DNA of 64,000 nucleotides from Orlajensenia sp037404875 (GCF_037404875.1 NZ_JBBELO010000024.1:9191-73190); one strand, 5' to 3'; positions 37,629-46,908 are shown, counted from the stretch's first letter. A program made the numbers and translations. Notes: generated by a model from the letters alone, not told the origin.

Positions 37629-38914
37629 GAGGGTCTCCTGGTGTCGAGGCGCGCTGCCACGTCGTAGTCGTCGGGGATGCCGTCGTCGTCGAGGTCGATG
37701 ACGCCCTCGGATGCCTCATCGAGCGGGTCGAGCACGGCCGAGTCGGTCGCGCCGGGAGCATCCGGCTCGGTGGACTGGCTGACCGCCTCGATGGCCTTGC
37801 GCCGGCTCAGCGGCGCGAGGGTGAGAGCGGTGCAGACGAAGAAACCGACGACGAGGAAGATGGTCGCCCACCACGTCATGACGTTGAAGTAGAGCGGCAG
37901 CACGAAGTAGAGCAGGCAGCCGATGGAGACCACCGCCGTCCAGCCGTAGAACAGCAGCACCGCGTGCAGGTGCGAGTGGCCCATGTCGAGCAGGCGGTGA
38001 TGCAGGTGCTGGCGGTCGGCGCTGAAGGGCGACTTCCCCGCGCGCAGGCGGCGCACGACGGCCAGCCCGAAATCCAGCAGCGGGATCACGAGCACCCCGA
38101 AGGGCAGCAGGATCGGCAGGAAGGCGGGAAGCAGCTGGGAGTTGCTGATGGACTGCGGGTCGATCTGTCCGGTCACCGCGATGGCGGAGGTGGCCATGAG
38201 CAGGCCGACGAGCAGTGCGCCGGCATCCCCCATGAACAACCGTGCCGGATGCCAGTTCAGGGGCAGGAAGCCGGCGCAGGCACCCACGACGAGCGCGGCG
38301 ATGAGCGAGGCCAGGTTGAAGTAGTTCGTCGGGGAGGTCTGCTGAACGAGCAGGTAGGTGTAGAGGAAGAAGACGCCGTTCGCGATGAGGGCGACGCCCG
38401 CGACGAGGCCGTCCAGCCCGTCGATGAAGTTGATGGCGTTCATGACGAGCACGATCGCGAGCACGGTGATGATCACGCTCATCCATGAGGATCCCACGGT
38501 CGTGAATCCCCCGACGGGCAGCGAGTAGATCTGAACGCCCTTCCAGGCGACGAGCCCCGCCGCGATGAACTGGCCCGCGAGCTTGGTCATCCAGTCGAGG
38601 TCCCAGATGTCGTCGGCGACGCCGATGAGCACGATGAGCAGGGCGGCTCCGAGGATGGCGAAGATCTGCTGCGGATCGTTGAAGATGATCCGCAGCAGCG
38701 GGAACTGCGCCGAGAACGCCCATGCGGTGCAGAGGGCGACGAGGATGCCGATGAACATCGCGATGCCGCCGAGGCGCGGAGTCGGAGTGGTGTGCACGTC
38801 GCGTTCCCGGATCTTGGGGTAGAGGCGATAGCGCAGGCTGAGCTTGTGGACGACGATCGAGAGCCCGAAGGTGACGATCGCGGCGATGAACGCGAGCACG
38901 ACGAAGAGGGTCAC
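37625..38914 (-). CDS. wecA: Undecaprenyl-phosphate GlcNAc-1-phosphate transferase, WecA type
   Basis: 429 residues, about eleven membrane helices. It transfers a sugar-1-phosphate from UDP-GlcNAc to the lipid carrier, starting arabinogalactan/teichoic or other wall glycopolymers. Motifs: RDVHTTPTPRLGG, VADDIWDLDW, NFIDGLDGL, ARLFMGDAGALL and HLHHRLLDMGHSH. The cytosolic tail ends with an EF-hand-like loop DLDDDGIPDDYD (407-418), unusual for the family. GTG 38914 overlaps the sua5 stop (GTGA). It is syntenic with rfe (Rv1302). Confidence 0.92.
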   Translation of the reverse strand: MTLFVVLAFIAAIVTFGLSIVVHKLSLRYRLYPKIRERDVHTTPTPRLGGIAMFIGILVALCTAWAFSAQFPLLRIIFNDPQQIFAILGAALLIVLIGVADDIWDLDWMTKLAGQFIAAGLVAWKGVQIYSLPVGGFTTVGSSWMSVIITVLAIVLVMNAINFIDGLDGLVAGVALIANGVFFLYTYLLVQQTSPTNYFNLASLIAALVVGACAGFLPLNWHPARLFMGDAGALLVGLLMATSAIAVTGQIDPQSISNSQLLPAFLPILLPFGVLVIPLLDFGLAVVRRLRAGKSPFSADRQHLHHRLLDMGHSHLHAVLLFYGWTAVVSIGCLLYFVLPLYFNVMTWWATIFLVVGFFVCTALTLAPLSRRKAIEAVSQSTEPDAPGATDSAVLDPLDEASEGVIDLDDDGIPDDYDVAARLDTRRPS

Positions 38915-39627
38915 GGCGATGGCACCCCCGAACCGGCGGGCGCGAGCAGGTCGCCGGCGACCCGGTGGATCTCGTCGCGCCCGATCACGCCCTGGCGCAC
39001 GATGCGCAGCAGGCCCTCCGCCCCGTGCAGGTCGGTCGCGTCGACGATGGTCGAGCCGGCTGCGGCCGTCGGCACGCCGCTCGTGCCATAGCCCTGCCCT
39101 GCCGCTCCCCCGTCGAGGTAGACCGAGACGCTCTCGCCGAGCATCGCCACGGCATCCGCCGCCGTGAGCGCCGACGGATGCCCGGTGAGGTTGGCGGAGG
39201 ACACCGCGAGCGGCCCCGTCTCGCTCAGCAGCTCGAGGGCGAACCTGTCGGCCGGCATGCGCAGCGCGACGGTGCCCCGCGTCTCGCCGAGGTCCCACTG
39301 AAGCGAGGGCTGGGAACGCACGATGACCGTGAGCCCGCCCGGCCAGAAGGCCTCGACGAGATCGCGCACCAGCGCAGGCACGTCGCTGGCGAGTGCGTCG
39401 AGCGTCGGGATGCCCGGGATCAGCACCGGGGGCGGCGAGGTTCGGCCGCGCCCTTTCGCGTCGAGCAGCCGCTGCACGGCCGCGGGCGTGAAGGCGTCGG
39501 CTGCGACACCGTAGACGGTGTCGGTCGGCAGAACGACGAGCTCGCCCCGGCCGATCGCGGCGCGTGCGAGCCTCATCCCGGTGAGCAGGTCGGATTCGAC
39601 CGAGAGATCGAAGGTGCGTGCAGGCAT
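38911..39627 (-). CDS. tsaC: L-threonylcarbamoyladenylate synthase
   Basis: 238 residues, Sua5/YciO/YrdC family without the C-terminal Sua5 domain. It makes threonylcarbamoyl-AMP for t6A37 of tRNAs. Motifs: LPTDTVYGVAADA, LDAKGRGRTSPPPVLI, FWPGGLTVIV, RMPADRFALELL and SSANLTGHPS. ATG 39627; a TAGAAT hexamer 9 bases upstream suggests a leaderless or very short leader. The normal neighbour prmC is displaced by inserted genes. Confidence 0.92.
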   Translation of the reverse strand: MPARTFDLSVESDLLTGMRLARAAIGRGELVVLPTDTVYGVAADAFTPAAVQRLLDAKGRGRTSPPPVLIPGIPTLDALASDVPALVRDLVEAFWPGGLTVIVRSQPSLQWDLGETRGTVALRMPADRFALELLSETGPLAVSSANLTGHPSALTAADAVAMLGESVSVYLDGGAAGQGYGTSGVPTAAAGSTIVDATDLHGAEGLLRIVRQGVIGRDEIHRVAGDLLAPAGSGVPSP

Positions 39628-39699
39628 CGGCCCCAATTCTAGGTCGCCCACCCTGAAGGCTCCTGACACGCCGCTCGGCGCAGGCGGGATACTGGGGTG

Positions 39700-40338
39700 A
39701 TGAGCCGACGCGTCTTCTTCTTCGACTGTGACAAGACGCTGTACGACTACGACTTCCGCAAACGGCTTCCGCGGCTCTCGGAGCTCACCGGCGTCAGCCA
39801 GTACCACCTCGCCGACACCTGGTGGGCGGGCGGCTACGAGCGCTCGGCCGAGGCCGGCGAGATCGCGACGACCGAGGAGTACCTCGCCGCGTTCAACGAC
39901 GTGACCGGAGCATCGCTGAGCTTCGAGCAGTGGTGCGAGGCCCGCAGCGCCGCCATGACGCGCATCGACGGGGCGGTCGCGGCGCTCGCCCTCGCATCGC
40001 GGCTCGGCACCGCTTCGCTGCTCTCGAACAACCCGATCATCTTCAAGGATGCGCTCCCGACCCTCGCCCCCGACGTCGCAGAGCTCGTGGGGACCAACGA
40101 CCTGATCTCGGCCGTGCTCGGCGCGCGGAAGCCCGAGCGCCGCATCTACACCCGGGCCATGGGTCGATTCGGCGTGCGCCCGGAGGACGCCTTCTTCGTC
40201 GACGATTCGGCCGCCAACATCCGGGGGGCGGGCGAAGCGGGGATGCGCACCTTCCATCTGGTGCGCACCCCCGACGGCGGCTTCAATACCGATGAGCTCG
40301 TTCGGGCCGTACAGTCCTTCGCCGACGACGAGGACTGA
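39700..40338 (+). CDS. HAD-superfamily hydrolase (pyrimidine 5'-nucleotidase-like)
   Basis: 212 residues. HAD motifs: FDCDKTLYDYD with nucleophile Asp9 and Asp11, LLSNN, GARKPERRIY and FFVDDSAANIRGA. The C1-cap size and DYD motif suggest a HAD-IA phosphatase such as a pyrimidine 5'-nucleotidase; the substrate is unknown. ATG 39700; GTG 39697 is directly in front. It sits on the plus strand within an otherwise minus-strand housekeeping chain. Confidence 0.88.
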   Translation: MSRRVFFFDCDKTLYDYDFRKRLPRLSELTGVSQYHLADTWWAGGYERSAEAGEIATTEEYLAAFNDVTGASLSFEQWCEARSAAMTRIDGAVAALALASRLGTASLLSNNPIIFKDALPTLAPDVAELVGTNDLISAVLGARKPERRIYTRAMGRFGVRPEDAFFVDDSAANIRGAGEAGMRTFHLVRTPDGGFNTDELVRAVQSFADDED

Positions 40339-40350
40339 ACCCGGCCGTTC

Positions 40351-41166
40351 TCAGCGCGAGCCCGCTCGCCTGCCGAACAGCCAGACGCCCCACACATAGG
40401 CGGCCACGATGATGAGCAGGGACCAGCCGATCGCCCAGAACGGGCTGGCCCCGGTGTCCGTGCCCGTGAGCAGGCCCCGGATCGTCTCGATGATGGGAGT
40501 GATGGGCTGGTTTTCCGCGATCCAGCGCAGCCAGGTGGGCATCGTGTCCGTCGGCACGAAGGCGCTCGAGAGGTAGGGCAGGAACAGCAGGGCGAAGCCG
40601 TAGCCGCTCGCCGCCTCCACGGTGCGGGCGGCGAGGCCGATCGCGGCGTAGAGCCAGGTGATGGCGAGGATGAACAGGGCGATCACGCCGAGCGCTCCGA
40701 GCCAGGCCACGACATCCGCGCGGGGGCGGAAGCCGAGGGCGAGCGCCACGGCGATGACGACCGCGGTGGCGCCGAGGTTGCGCACGAGGCTCGCCACCAC
40801 GTGCCCGGTCAGCACGCTCATGGCCCGCAGCGGCATGGTGCGGAAGCGCTCGATGATGCCGTTCGTCATGTCCTCCGCCACGTCGACGGCGGTCGAGGAC
40901 GCGCCGAAACCCGCGCAGAGCAGGATGATGCCGGGAACCACGTAGTTCACGTAGTTTCCGCCGGGCTCGATGGCGTTGCCGAACACGAAGGTGAACAGCA
41001 GCATGAGCATCGTGGGCAGCACGATCGCCATGACGAGGGCGTCGACGTTGCGAACGGTGTGGCGCAGGCTGCGCGTGATCATGACGGCTGTCGTGGTCAG
41101 TCGGGCGGGGCGCCGGCTCGCGCGCCGGATGGCGCCGACCGGCAGGGCGAGAGTTGTCGTGCTCAT
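40351..41166 (-). CDS. ABC-2 type exporter permease (DrrB-like)
   Basis: 271 residues with six membrane helices and the ABC-2 signature (FGNAIEPGGNYVNYVVPGII, RFRTMPLRAMSVLTGHV). It pairs with the ATPase upstream (ATGA overlap). DrrAB-type transporters export drugs or lipids; the substrate is not known. It is convergent with the HAD gene, 12 bases apart. Confidence 0.93.
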   Translation of the reverse strand: MSTTTLALPVGAIRRASRRPARLTTTAVMITRSLRHTVRNVDALVMAIVLPTMLMLLFTFVFGNAIEPGGNYVNYVVPGIILLCAGFGASSTAVDVAEDMTNGIIERFRTMPLRAMSVLTGHVVASLVRNLGATAVVIAVALALGFRPRADVVAWLGALGVIALFILAITWLYAAIGLAARTVEAASGYGFALLFLPYLSSAFVPTDTMPTWLRWIAENQPITPIIETIRGLLTGTDTGASPFWAIGWSLLIIVAAYVWGVWLFGRRAGSR

Positions 41167-42059
41167 GCTGCGATCTCCTCTTCGGTGGTGGAGTGCCCAG
41201 TCAGGGCGAGGAAGACGTCGTCCATGCTCGGCTTGCGCACGACGACGGAGGTGCCGACGGGAACCCCTTCGGCGCTGAGCGCGTCGAGCACGACGCGCAG
41301 GCCCGCGAGCGTTCCGTCGGTCGGCGCCTCGCGGATGACGGTGTCGTCGGCGGAGCGCAGCTCCACGACGTCGCCGCCGACACGTGACTTCAGCTGTGCG
41401 GGGGTGCCCTCCGCGACGATGCGCCCGTTGTCGAGCACGGCGATGCGCTCGGCGAGCGCGTCGGCCTCCTCGAGGTACTGGGTCGTGAGCAGCACGGTGG
41501 TCCCGGCAGCCGCCAGGTCGAGGATCATGGCCCACAGCGCCTGACGGCTGCGGGTGTCCAGGCCCGTCGTGGGTTCGTCGAGGAAGATGACGGGGGGCCA
41601 GGCCACGAGTCCCAGCGCGATGTCGAGCCGGCGCTGCATGCCGCCTGAGTAGTCCTTCACCCGCTTGCCCGCCGCGTCGCCCAGGTCGAACGCGGCCAGA
41701 AGTTCCCGTGCGCGCTCGGCAGCGGCGGCGGCTCCGAACCCCGAGAGGCGCGCGAGCATCCGCAGGTTCTCCTCCCCGGTGAGGACCGCGTCGACGGCCG
41801 CGTACTGGCCGGTGACGCAGATGGCCTCGCGCACGCCGTCGGGATCGGCCGAGACGTCGCATCCCGCGACGAAGGCCTCTCCCCCGTCGAGCCGGGTGAG
41901 GGTCGAGAGGATGTTGATGAGAGTCGTCTTGCCGGCCCCGTTGGGTCCGAGCAGCGCGAAGACGCTGCCGCGGCGAACGCGCAGGTCGACTCCGTCGAGC
42001 ACCACGGAGTCGCCATAGCTCTTGCGCACCCCGCGAACGTCGATGGCGAATTCCGTCAT
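41163..42059 (-). CDS. ABC exporter ATPase (DrrA-like)
   Basis: 298 residues. Walker A GPNGAGKTTL, signature YSGGMQRRLDIAL, Walker B VIFLDEPTTGLD, H-loop replaced by TTQYLEEAD as in DrrA proteins. The C-terminal domain (PSMDDVFLALTGHS) is typical of daunorubicin-resistance ATPases. ATG 42059. Divergent from the TetR gene, which probably represses it. Confidence 0.95.
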   Translation of the reverse strand: MTEFAIDVRGVRKSYGDSVVLDGVDLRVRRGSVFALLGPNGAGKTTLINILSTLTRLDGGEAFVAGCDVSADPDGVREAICVTGQYAAVDAVLTGEENLRMLARLSGFGAAAAAERARELLAAFDLGDAAGKRVKDYSGGMQRRLDIALGLVAWPPVIFLDEPTTGLDTRSRQALWAMILDLAAAGTTVLLTTQYLEEADALAERIAVLDNGRIVAEGTPAQLKSRVGGDVVELRSADDTVIREAPTDGTLAGLRVVLDALSAEGVPVGTSVVVRKPSMDDVFLALTGHSTTEEEIAA

Positions 42060-42096
42060 GTCGATCGTCCTTCCTGTGTATGGTGGTCAAAGTTCG

Positions 42097-42127
42097 TGTA
42101 CGACGTACATTCTGTGTATGACGTATA
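42097..42127. promoter_or_regulatory. Twin palindromic TetR operator
   Basis: Two near-palindromes, TGTACGACGTACA (42097-42109) and TGTATGACGTATA (42115-42127), lie 18 bases apart in the divergent gap between the ABC ATPase and TetR genes. Flanking CTGTGTAT copies (42074-42081, 42113-42120) and its inverse (42141-42148) extend the pattern. Very likely the operator of the adjacent regulator. Confidence 0.75.
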
Positions 42128-42195
42128 CGGTGTTTAAGTGATACACAGTTTCGGCGTCCGTGTCAAGAACGCCGTCAGCCATCTGGAGGACAGCC

Positions 42196-43173
42196 ATGGC
42201 GGAACCGGAGGACCTCCTCCCCCGCGGCGTGAGCATTGCCTGGGGAATCGCCGAGAACCCGCAGCGGGGACCCAAGCGCGAACTCACGATCGAACGCATC
42301 GTCGAGGTCGCCATCGAGATCGCCGACGCGGAAGGCCTCGCCGCGGTGTCGATGGCGCGCGTGGCCGGCGCGCTCGGGTACACGACGATGTCGCTCTACC
42401 GCTACGTGACGAGCAAGGACGACCTGCTCGTGCTCATGCAGGATGCCGCATCGGAGGTCCCGGTGCCGGCGGAGGGTTCATCGACCGGGTGGCGCGAGGG
42501 CGTGACGCGCTGGGCGCTCGCCGCCCGGCAGGTGTACCGCGCGCATCCCTGGCTCAACGACATCCCGACCTCGGGGGTTCCGATGACTCCCAACACGCTG
42601 CTCATGGCGGATTGGATGCTGGGCGAACTCGAGGCGCTGCCGCTGAGTGCGAACGAGAAGATCTCGACCCTCCTGCTGCTGTCGAGTTACATCCGTGCCA
42701 TGTCGGGCATCGAGCGCGACATGAGCCGCACCCGCCCCAGCGGCGGCGAGGTCGACTTCGCCGCACAGTCGGCCGCACTGGCCGCGTTGGTGACGCCCGA
42801 GCGTTTCCCGCACCTCAGCCCCATCGTGTCGGGTGGCGCCTACACCGGCGACCCGAACGACGGGCACGACGACTTCGCCTTCGGACTGGGCCGCATCCTG
42901 GACGGTGTCGCGTTCCATGTCGCGCAACGGGATGCCGGCAGGGCCGGCGCCGATCCGTCGCCCTCCGAACCGGCCGACCTCGAGATTCCGCGCGACAAGG
43001 CGGTGCGCGAGGCGGCCAAGGCACGACGCGAGGTCGAGGGGCGACTGCGCGAGGCGCTCAAGCGCGAGCGCGAGGCGATCAAGAAGGTGCGCGAGCGTGA
43101 ACGGGAGGCGGCCAAGCGCGAGGCGGAAGCGGCCAAGCGGGAAGCGGAGAAGCAGGCCGCGGGCAAGGGCTGA
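42196..43173 (+). CDS. TetR-family regulator with charged helical C-terminal tail
   Basis: 325 residues. The N-terminal DNA-binding domain (about 30-78) includes SMARVAGALGYTTMSLYRYV, and the TetR_C ligand domain runs to about 245. The last 60 residues (265-325) are almost all Lys, Arg, Glu and Ala in a repeating KREAEAAKREAE pattern, predicted to be a long single helix. ATG 42196 has TGGAGGACAG. It is divergent from the DrrAB-like exporter and convergent with prmC, with one base between the stops. Confidence 0.9.
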   Translation: MAEPEDLLPRGVSIAWGIAENPQRGPKRELTIERIVEVAIEIADAEGLAAVSMARVAGALGYTTMSLYRYVTSKDDLLVLMQDAASEVPVPAEGSSTGWREGVTRWALAARQVYRAHPWLNDIPTSGVPMTPNTLLMADWMLGELEALPLSANEKISTLLLLSSYIRAMSGIERDMSRTRPSGGEVDFAAQSAALAALVTPERFPHLSPIVSGGAYTGDPNDGHDDFAFGLGRILDGVAFHVAQRDAGRAGADPSPSEPADLEIPRDKAVREAAKARREVEGRLREALKREREAIKKVREREREAAKREAEAAKREAEKQAAGKG

Positions 43174-43174
43174 C

Positions 43175-44044
43175 TCAGCGCACGGCGCTCGTGGCGCGGT
43201 CGCGACCGGTCAGATCGGCGTGGTGGGCGATCGCGTGCCAGCCGCGGGCCCGCAGCAGGTCGGCGAGAGGCCCGGACTGGTGTTCCGCGTGCTCGATCAC
43301 GAGCAGTCCACCGGCGCGCAGCAGCCGCCAGGCCGTGTCGGCGAGGGCGGTGATCACGTCGAGTCCGCTCGGACCGCCGTACAACGCGAGGGCGGGATCG
43401 TGGCGGGCGACCTCCGGGTCCTCGGGGACCGCGTCCGCAGGCACGTAGGGCGGATTGGACGCCACGACGCTCACCGTGCCGTCGAGCTCCGGAAACGCCT
43501 CGCCGAGGTCGCCCAGGACGAGAGTGGTGTTCCCGCCCCCGAACTCGGCGACATTGCGTGCGGCCCATGCGTGAGCCTCCGGCGAGAGTTCGACGGCGAA
43601 GACCCGGGCGTGCGGCACCTCGGTCGCGAGCGCGAGGGCGATCGCACCGCTGCCGGTGCCGAGGTCGACCGCGATCGGCTCCGGCTTACCGTCGGCGCGC
43701 AGCGCGTCGATGGCCAGCTGCGCGAGAAGCTCCGTCTCGGGGCGCGGCACGAAGACGCCGGGACCGACGTGCAACTCGAGGCCGCGGAAGGGGGCGCGGC
43801 CGGTGATGTGCTGCAGCGGCTCGCGGGCCGCCCGTCGATCGACGAGCGCGAGGATGCCCTCCGCCTGTTCGGCCGACGCGACGGCGCCCATGACGATGCG
43901 CGCCTGCACTGCTCCCCTGCTGAGTCCGAGCACGTGGCCGATGAGCAACTCCGCGTCGACGTCGGCCGAGGCGATGCCGGCCGCGGCGAGCCGAGCGACG
44001 GCATCCGTTCTCACGAGCGAGAGGGGCGTTTCACCCTGCGGCAT
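43175..44044 (-). CDS. prmC: Release factor glutamine N5-methyltransferase
   Basis: 289 residues. It methylates the GGQ glutamine of RF1/RF2. N-terminal helical domain, then SAM-binding VDLGTGSGAIALALA (127-141) and the catalytic NPPY (197-200). ATG 44044; GTG 44050 is possible. Its usual partner prfA lies 1.7 kb away, beyond cysK-cysE. Confidence 0.95.
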   Translation of the reverse strand: MPQGETPLSLVRTDAVARLAAAGIASADVDAELLIGHVLGLSRGAVQARIVMGAVASAEQAEGILALVDRRAAREPLQHITGRAPFRGLELHVGPGVFVPRPETELLAQLAIDALRADGKPEPIAVDLGTGSGAIALALATEVPHARVFAVELSPEAHAWAARNVAEFGGGNTTLVLGDLGEAFPELDGTVSVVASNPPYVPADAVPEDPEVARHDPALALYGGPSGLDVITALADTAWRLLRAGGLLVIEHAEHQSGPLADLLRARGWHAIAHHADLTGRDRATSAVR

Positions 44045-44162
44045 ATTCACGTGAGGGAATGTAACGTACTCGCCTGTGAGAGCGGGCGTTCCCGGGCCCT
44101 CGGCCCTAGGCTGATCGCTGTCCGAGACTCTCCCCGACGCTCGCCTCTCGAAGGGCCTTCCC

Positions 44163-45098
44163 ATGCCGCAGATCTACGCCAGCATCACCGACGTCGTCGG
44201 TCGTACTCCCCTCGTGCGCCTGAACCGGGTCACCGACGGCGCCGGCGCCACCGTGCTGGCGAAGCTCGAGTTCTACAATCCGTCGGCGAGCGTGAAGGAC
44301 CGACTGGGTGTGGCGATCGTGGATGCTGCCGAGGCATCCGGTGAGCTGAAGCCCGGCGGAACGATCGTCGAGGGAACCAGCGGCAACACCGGGATCGCGC
44401 TGGCCATGGTGGGGGCGGCGCGCGGATACCGCGTCGTGCTCGCGATGCCCGAGACCATGAGCACCGAGCGACGCGCACTGCTGCGGGCGTACGGGGCCGA
44501 GCTCGTGCTCACGCCGGGCTCGGAGGGCATGCGCGGCGCCGTTCAGCGGGCCGAGCAGATCGTGGCCGAGACGCCGGGCGCCGTGCTCGCGCGCCAGTTC
44601 GAGAACGCCGCGAACCCCGAGATCCACCGCCGCACGACCGCCGTGGAGGTCTGGGAGGACACCGACGGCGACGTCGACATCTTCGTCTCGGGCATCGGCA
44701 CCGGCGGAACGCTGACCGGCACCGGTCAGGTGCTCAGGCAGCGCAAGCCCGAAGTGCTCATTGTGGGCGTCGAACCGGCGGAATCGCCGATCCTGAACGG
44801 CGGCGCCCCCGGGCCGCACAAGATCCAGGGCATCGGGGCCAACTTCGTGCCCGCGATCCTGGACCGCGAGGTCTACGACGAGATCATCGACGTGAACATC
44901 GACCAGTCGGTCGCGATGGCCCGCCGCCTGGCGCAAGAGGAGGGCATCCTCGCCGGCATCAGTTCCGGCGCGACGGTGACGGCCGCCGTCGAGCTCGCTC
45001 AGCGGCCCGAGAACGCGGGGAAGACCATCGTGGTCATCGTCGCGAGCTACGGCGAGCGCTACCTCTCCACCGTGCTCTTCGAGGGGCTGCTCGACTGA
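44163..45098 (+). CDS. cysK: Cysteine synthase
   Basis: 311 residues, PLP-dependent O-acetylserine sulfhydrylase. Lys45 in SASVKDRLG binds PLP, EGTSGNTGIAL and GIGTGGTLTGTG bind substrate and phosphate. ATG 44163 with GAAGGGCC. With cysE it forms a two-gene cysteine-biosynthesis operon inserted between prfA and prmC. Confidence 0.96.
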   Translation: MPQIYASITDVVGRTPLVRLNRVTDGAGATVLAKLEFYNPSASVKDRLGVAIVDAAEASGELKPGGTIVEGTSGNTGIALAMVGAARGYRVVLAMPETMSTERRALLRAYGAELVLTPGSEGMRGAVQRAEQIVAETPGAVLARQFENAANPEIHRRTTAVEVWEDTDGDVDIFVSGIGTGGTLTGTGQVLRQRKPEVLIVGVEPAESPILNGGAPGPHKIQGIGANFVPAILDREVYDEIIDVNIDQSVAMARRLAQEEGILAGISSGATVTAAVELAQRPENAGKTIVVIVASYGERYLSTVLFEGLLD

Positions 45099-45147
45099 GG
45101 GATGCGGCGTGGCGCCCGCATCCGTGCGCGGCTCGTAGGCTGGGGCC

Positions 45148-45720
45148 ATGAGCTTCTTCGTCGCGCTGCGTGAAGACATCGCGACGGCGAGATCGCACGA
45201 CCCGGCGGCGCGGTCGGCGGTGGAGGTCGCACTGGCCTACTCCGGCGTGCACGCGGTGTGGGGGTACCGTCTCGCCCACCGGCTGTGGGTCGGCGGCTGG
45301 CACCTGCCCGCGCGCCTGCTCTCGCAGCTGCTCCGCTTCCTCACGGGGGTCGAGATCCACCCGGGCGCCCGGATCGGGCGGCGGCTGTTCATCGACCACG
45401 GCATAGGCGTCGTCATCGGCGAGACCGCCGTGCTCGGCGACGACGTGATGCTGTACCACGGCGTCACGCTCGGTGGGAAGAGCCACACCCACCGCCGGGG
45501 CGAGAAGCGGCATCCGACGCTCGAAGACGGCGTGACCGTCGGCGCCGGCGCGAAGGTGCTCGGCGACATCACACTGGGCGCCTGGTCGACGGTCGGCGCC
45601 AATGCCGTGGTGACGAAGGGCTGCGCGCCGCACTCGCTGCTGCTCGGCGTTCCGGCCATCACGCAGCGGGCGACCGACGACGTGACGGAGACGGCGCGCA
45701 ACGTCGTGCACGAGGACTGA
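45148..45720 (+). CDS. cysE: Serine O-acetyltransferase
   Basis: 190 residues, short form with an N-terminal helix bundle and left-handed beta-helix (HPGARIGRRLFIDHGIGVVI, GDDVMLYHGVTLGG). It makes O-acetylserine for CysK. It begins 49 bases after cysK and is probably cotranscribed; TAGGCT and GGGG just upstream may be a -10 or ribosome site. Confidence 0.95.
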   Translation: MSFFVALREDIATARSHDPAARSAVEVALAYSGVHAVWGYRLAHRLWVGGWHLPARLLSQLLRFLTGVEIHPGARIGRRLFIDHGIGVVIGETAVLGDDVMLYHGVTLGGKSHTHRRGEKRHPTLEDGVTVGAGAKVLGDITLGAWSTVGANAVVTKGCAPHSLLLGVPAITQRATDDVTETARNVVHED

Positions 45721-45744
45721 GCGCCGCGGACCGACCGGGAGGGC

Positions 45745-46824
45745 TCAGCCCTGGTCGCCGATGTCGGCCAGGCGGGCCTCTTCGTCGGCCTGGATCGCCG
45801 AGTCGATGATGGGCTCGAGCGCTCCGTTCATGACCTGGTCGAGGTTGTACGCCTTGTAGCCGGTGCGGTGATCGGCGATGCGGTTCTCGGGGAAGTTGTA
45901 GGTGCGGATGCGCTCCGAGCGGTCCATCGTGCGGATCTGGCTCTTGCGGGCATCCGAGGCCACGGCAGCGGCCTCCTCCTGCTGGCGCGCGAGCAGCCGG
46001 GCGCGCAGCACGCGCATGCCGGCCTCACGGTTCTGCAGCTGGCTCTTCTCGTTCTGCATCGAGACGACGATGCCGGTCGGAAGGTGGGTGATGCGCACGG
46101 CCGAGTCGGTCGTGTTCACCGACTGGCCGCCGGGGCCGGAGGAGCGGAAGACATCGATCTTGAGGTCGTTCGGGTTGATGTCGACCTCTTCGGGCTCGTC
46201 GACCTCGGGGAAGACGAGGACGCCGGTCGTCGAGGTGTGGATGCGTCCCTGCGACTCGGTTGCCGGCACCCGCTGCACGCGGTGCACGCCGCCCTCGTAC
46301 TTCAGGTGCGCCCACACGCCCTGCGCCGGATCGGTCGCGTTGGACTTGATGGCCACCTGAACGTCCTTGTAGCCGCCGAGGTCGCTCTCGGTGCGCTCGA
46401 GCAACTCCGTCTTCCAGCCCTTGGACTCCGCGTAGTGCAGGTACATGCGCAGCAGGTCTGCGGCGAAGAGCGCACTCTCCGCCCCGCCTTCGCCGCCCTT
46501 GATCTCCATGATCACGTCGCGGCCGTCATCCGGGTCGCGCGGGATGAGCAGGCGCCGCAGCTTCTCCTGGGTGGAGGCGAGCTGCTCCTCGAGCGCCGGC
46601 ACCTCTTCGGCGAAGGCCTCGTCCTCCTTGGCGAGCTCGCGCGCGGCGGCGAGGTCGTCGCCGGCCTGCTGCCAGGCGGTGTTCGCCGCGACGATGCGCG
46701 AGAGCTCCGCGTAGCGCCGGTTGATCTTCTTCGCCCGGGCGGCATCCGCGTGCACAGCGGGGTCCGCGAGCTGCTCCTGCAGTGCTGCGTGCTCGTCGAG
46801 AAGCACCTTGACCGACTCGAACAT
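45745..46824 (-). CDS. prfA: Peptide chain release factor 1
   Basis: 359 residues. Recognises UAA/UAG; GGQ at 232-234 within SSGPGGQSVN triggers hydrolysis. The anticodon-like PAT motif is in RVPATESQGRIH. ATG 46824 has an AGGAGTTCTCACC upstream. It follows rho, with a palindromic element in the 191-base gap. Confidence 0.97.
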   Translation of the reverse strand: MFESVKVLLDEHAALQEQLADPAVHADAARAKKINRRYAELSRIVAANTAWQQAGDDLAAARELAKEDEAFAEEVPALEEQLASTQEKLRRLLIPRDPDDGRDVIMEIKGGEGGAESALFAADLLRMYLHYAESKGWKTELLERTESDLGGYKDVQVAIKSNATDPAQGVWAHLKYEGGVHRVQRVPATESQGRIHTSTTGVLVFPEVDEPEEVDINPNDLKIDVFRSSGPGGQSVNTTDSAVRITHLPTGIVVSMQNEKSQLQNREAGMRVLRARLLARQQEEAAAVASDARKSQIRTMDRSERIRTYNFPENRIADHRTGYKAYNLDQVMNGALEPIIDSAIQADEEARLADIGDQG

Positions 46825-46908
46825 GGTGAGAACTCCTGTGGCTAGCGTACTGGCGGCGTGCGGCTGTGCGGGCCGGGTCGCGGCATCAGCCCGCGGCGGC
46901 ATCCGCTC

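Noticed and set aside
42196..43173. Frameshifted or fused C-terminus in the TetR gene
   Set aside because: The charged tail is in the same frame with normal codon use and ends at a clean stop one base before the prmC stop, so it looks like a genuine tail.
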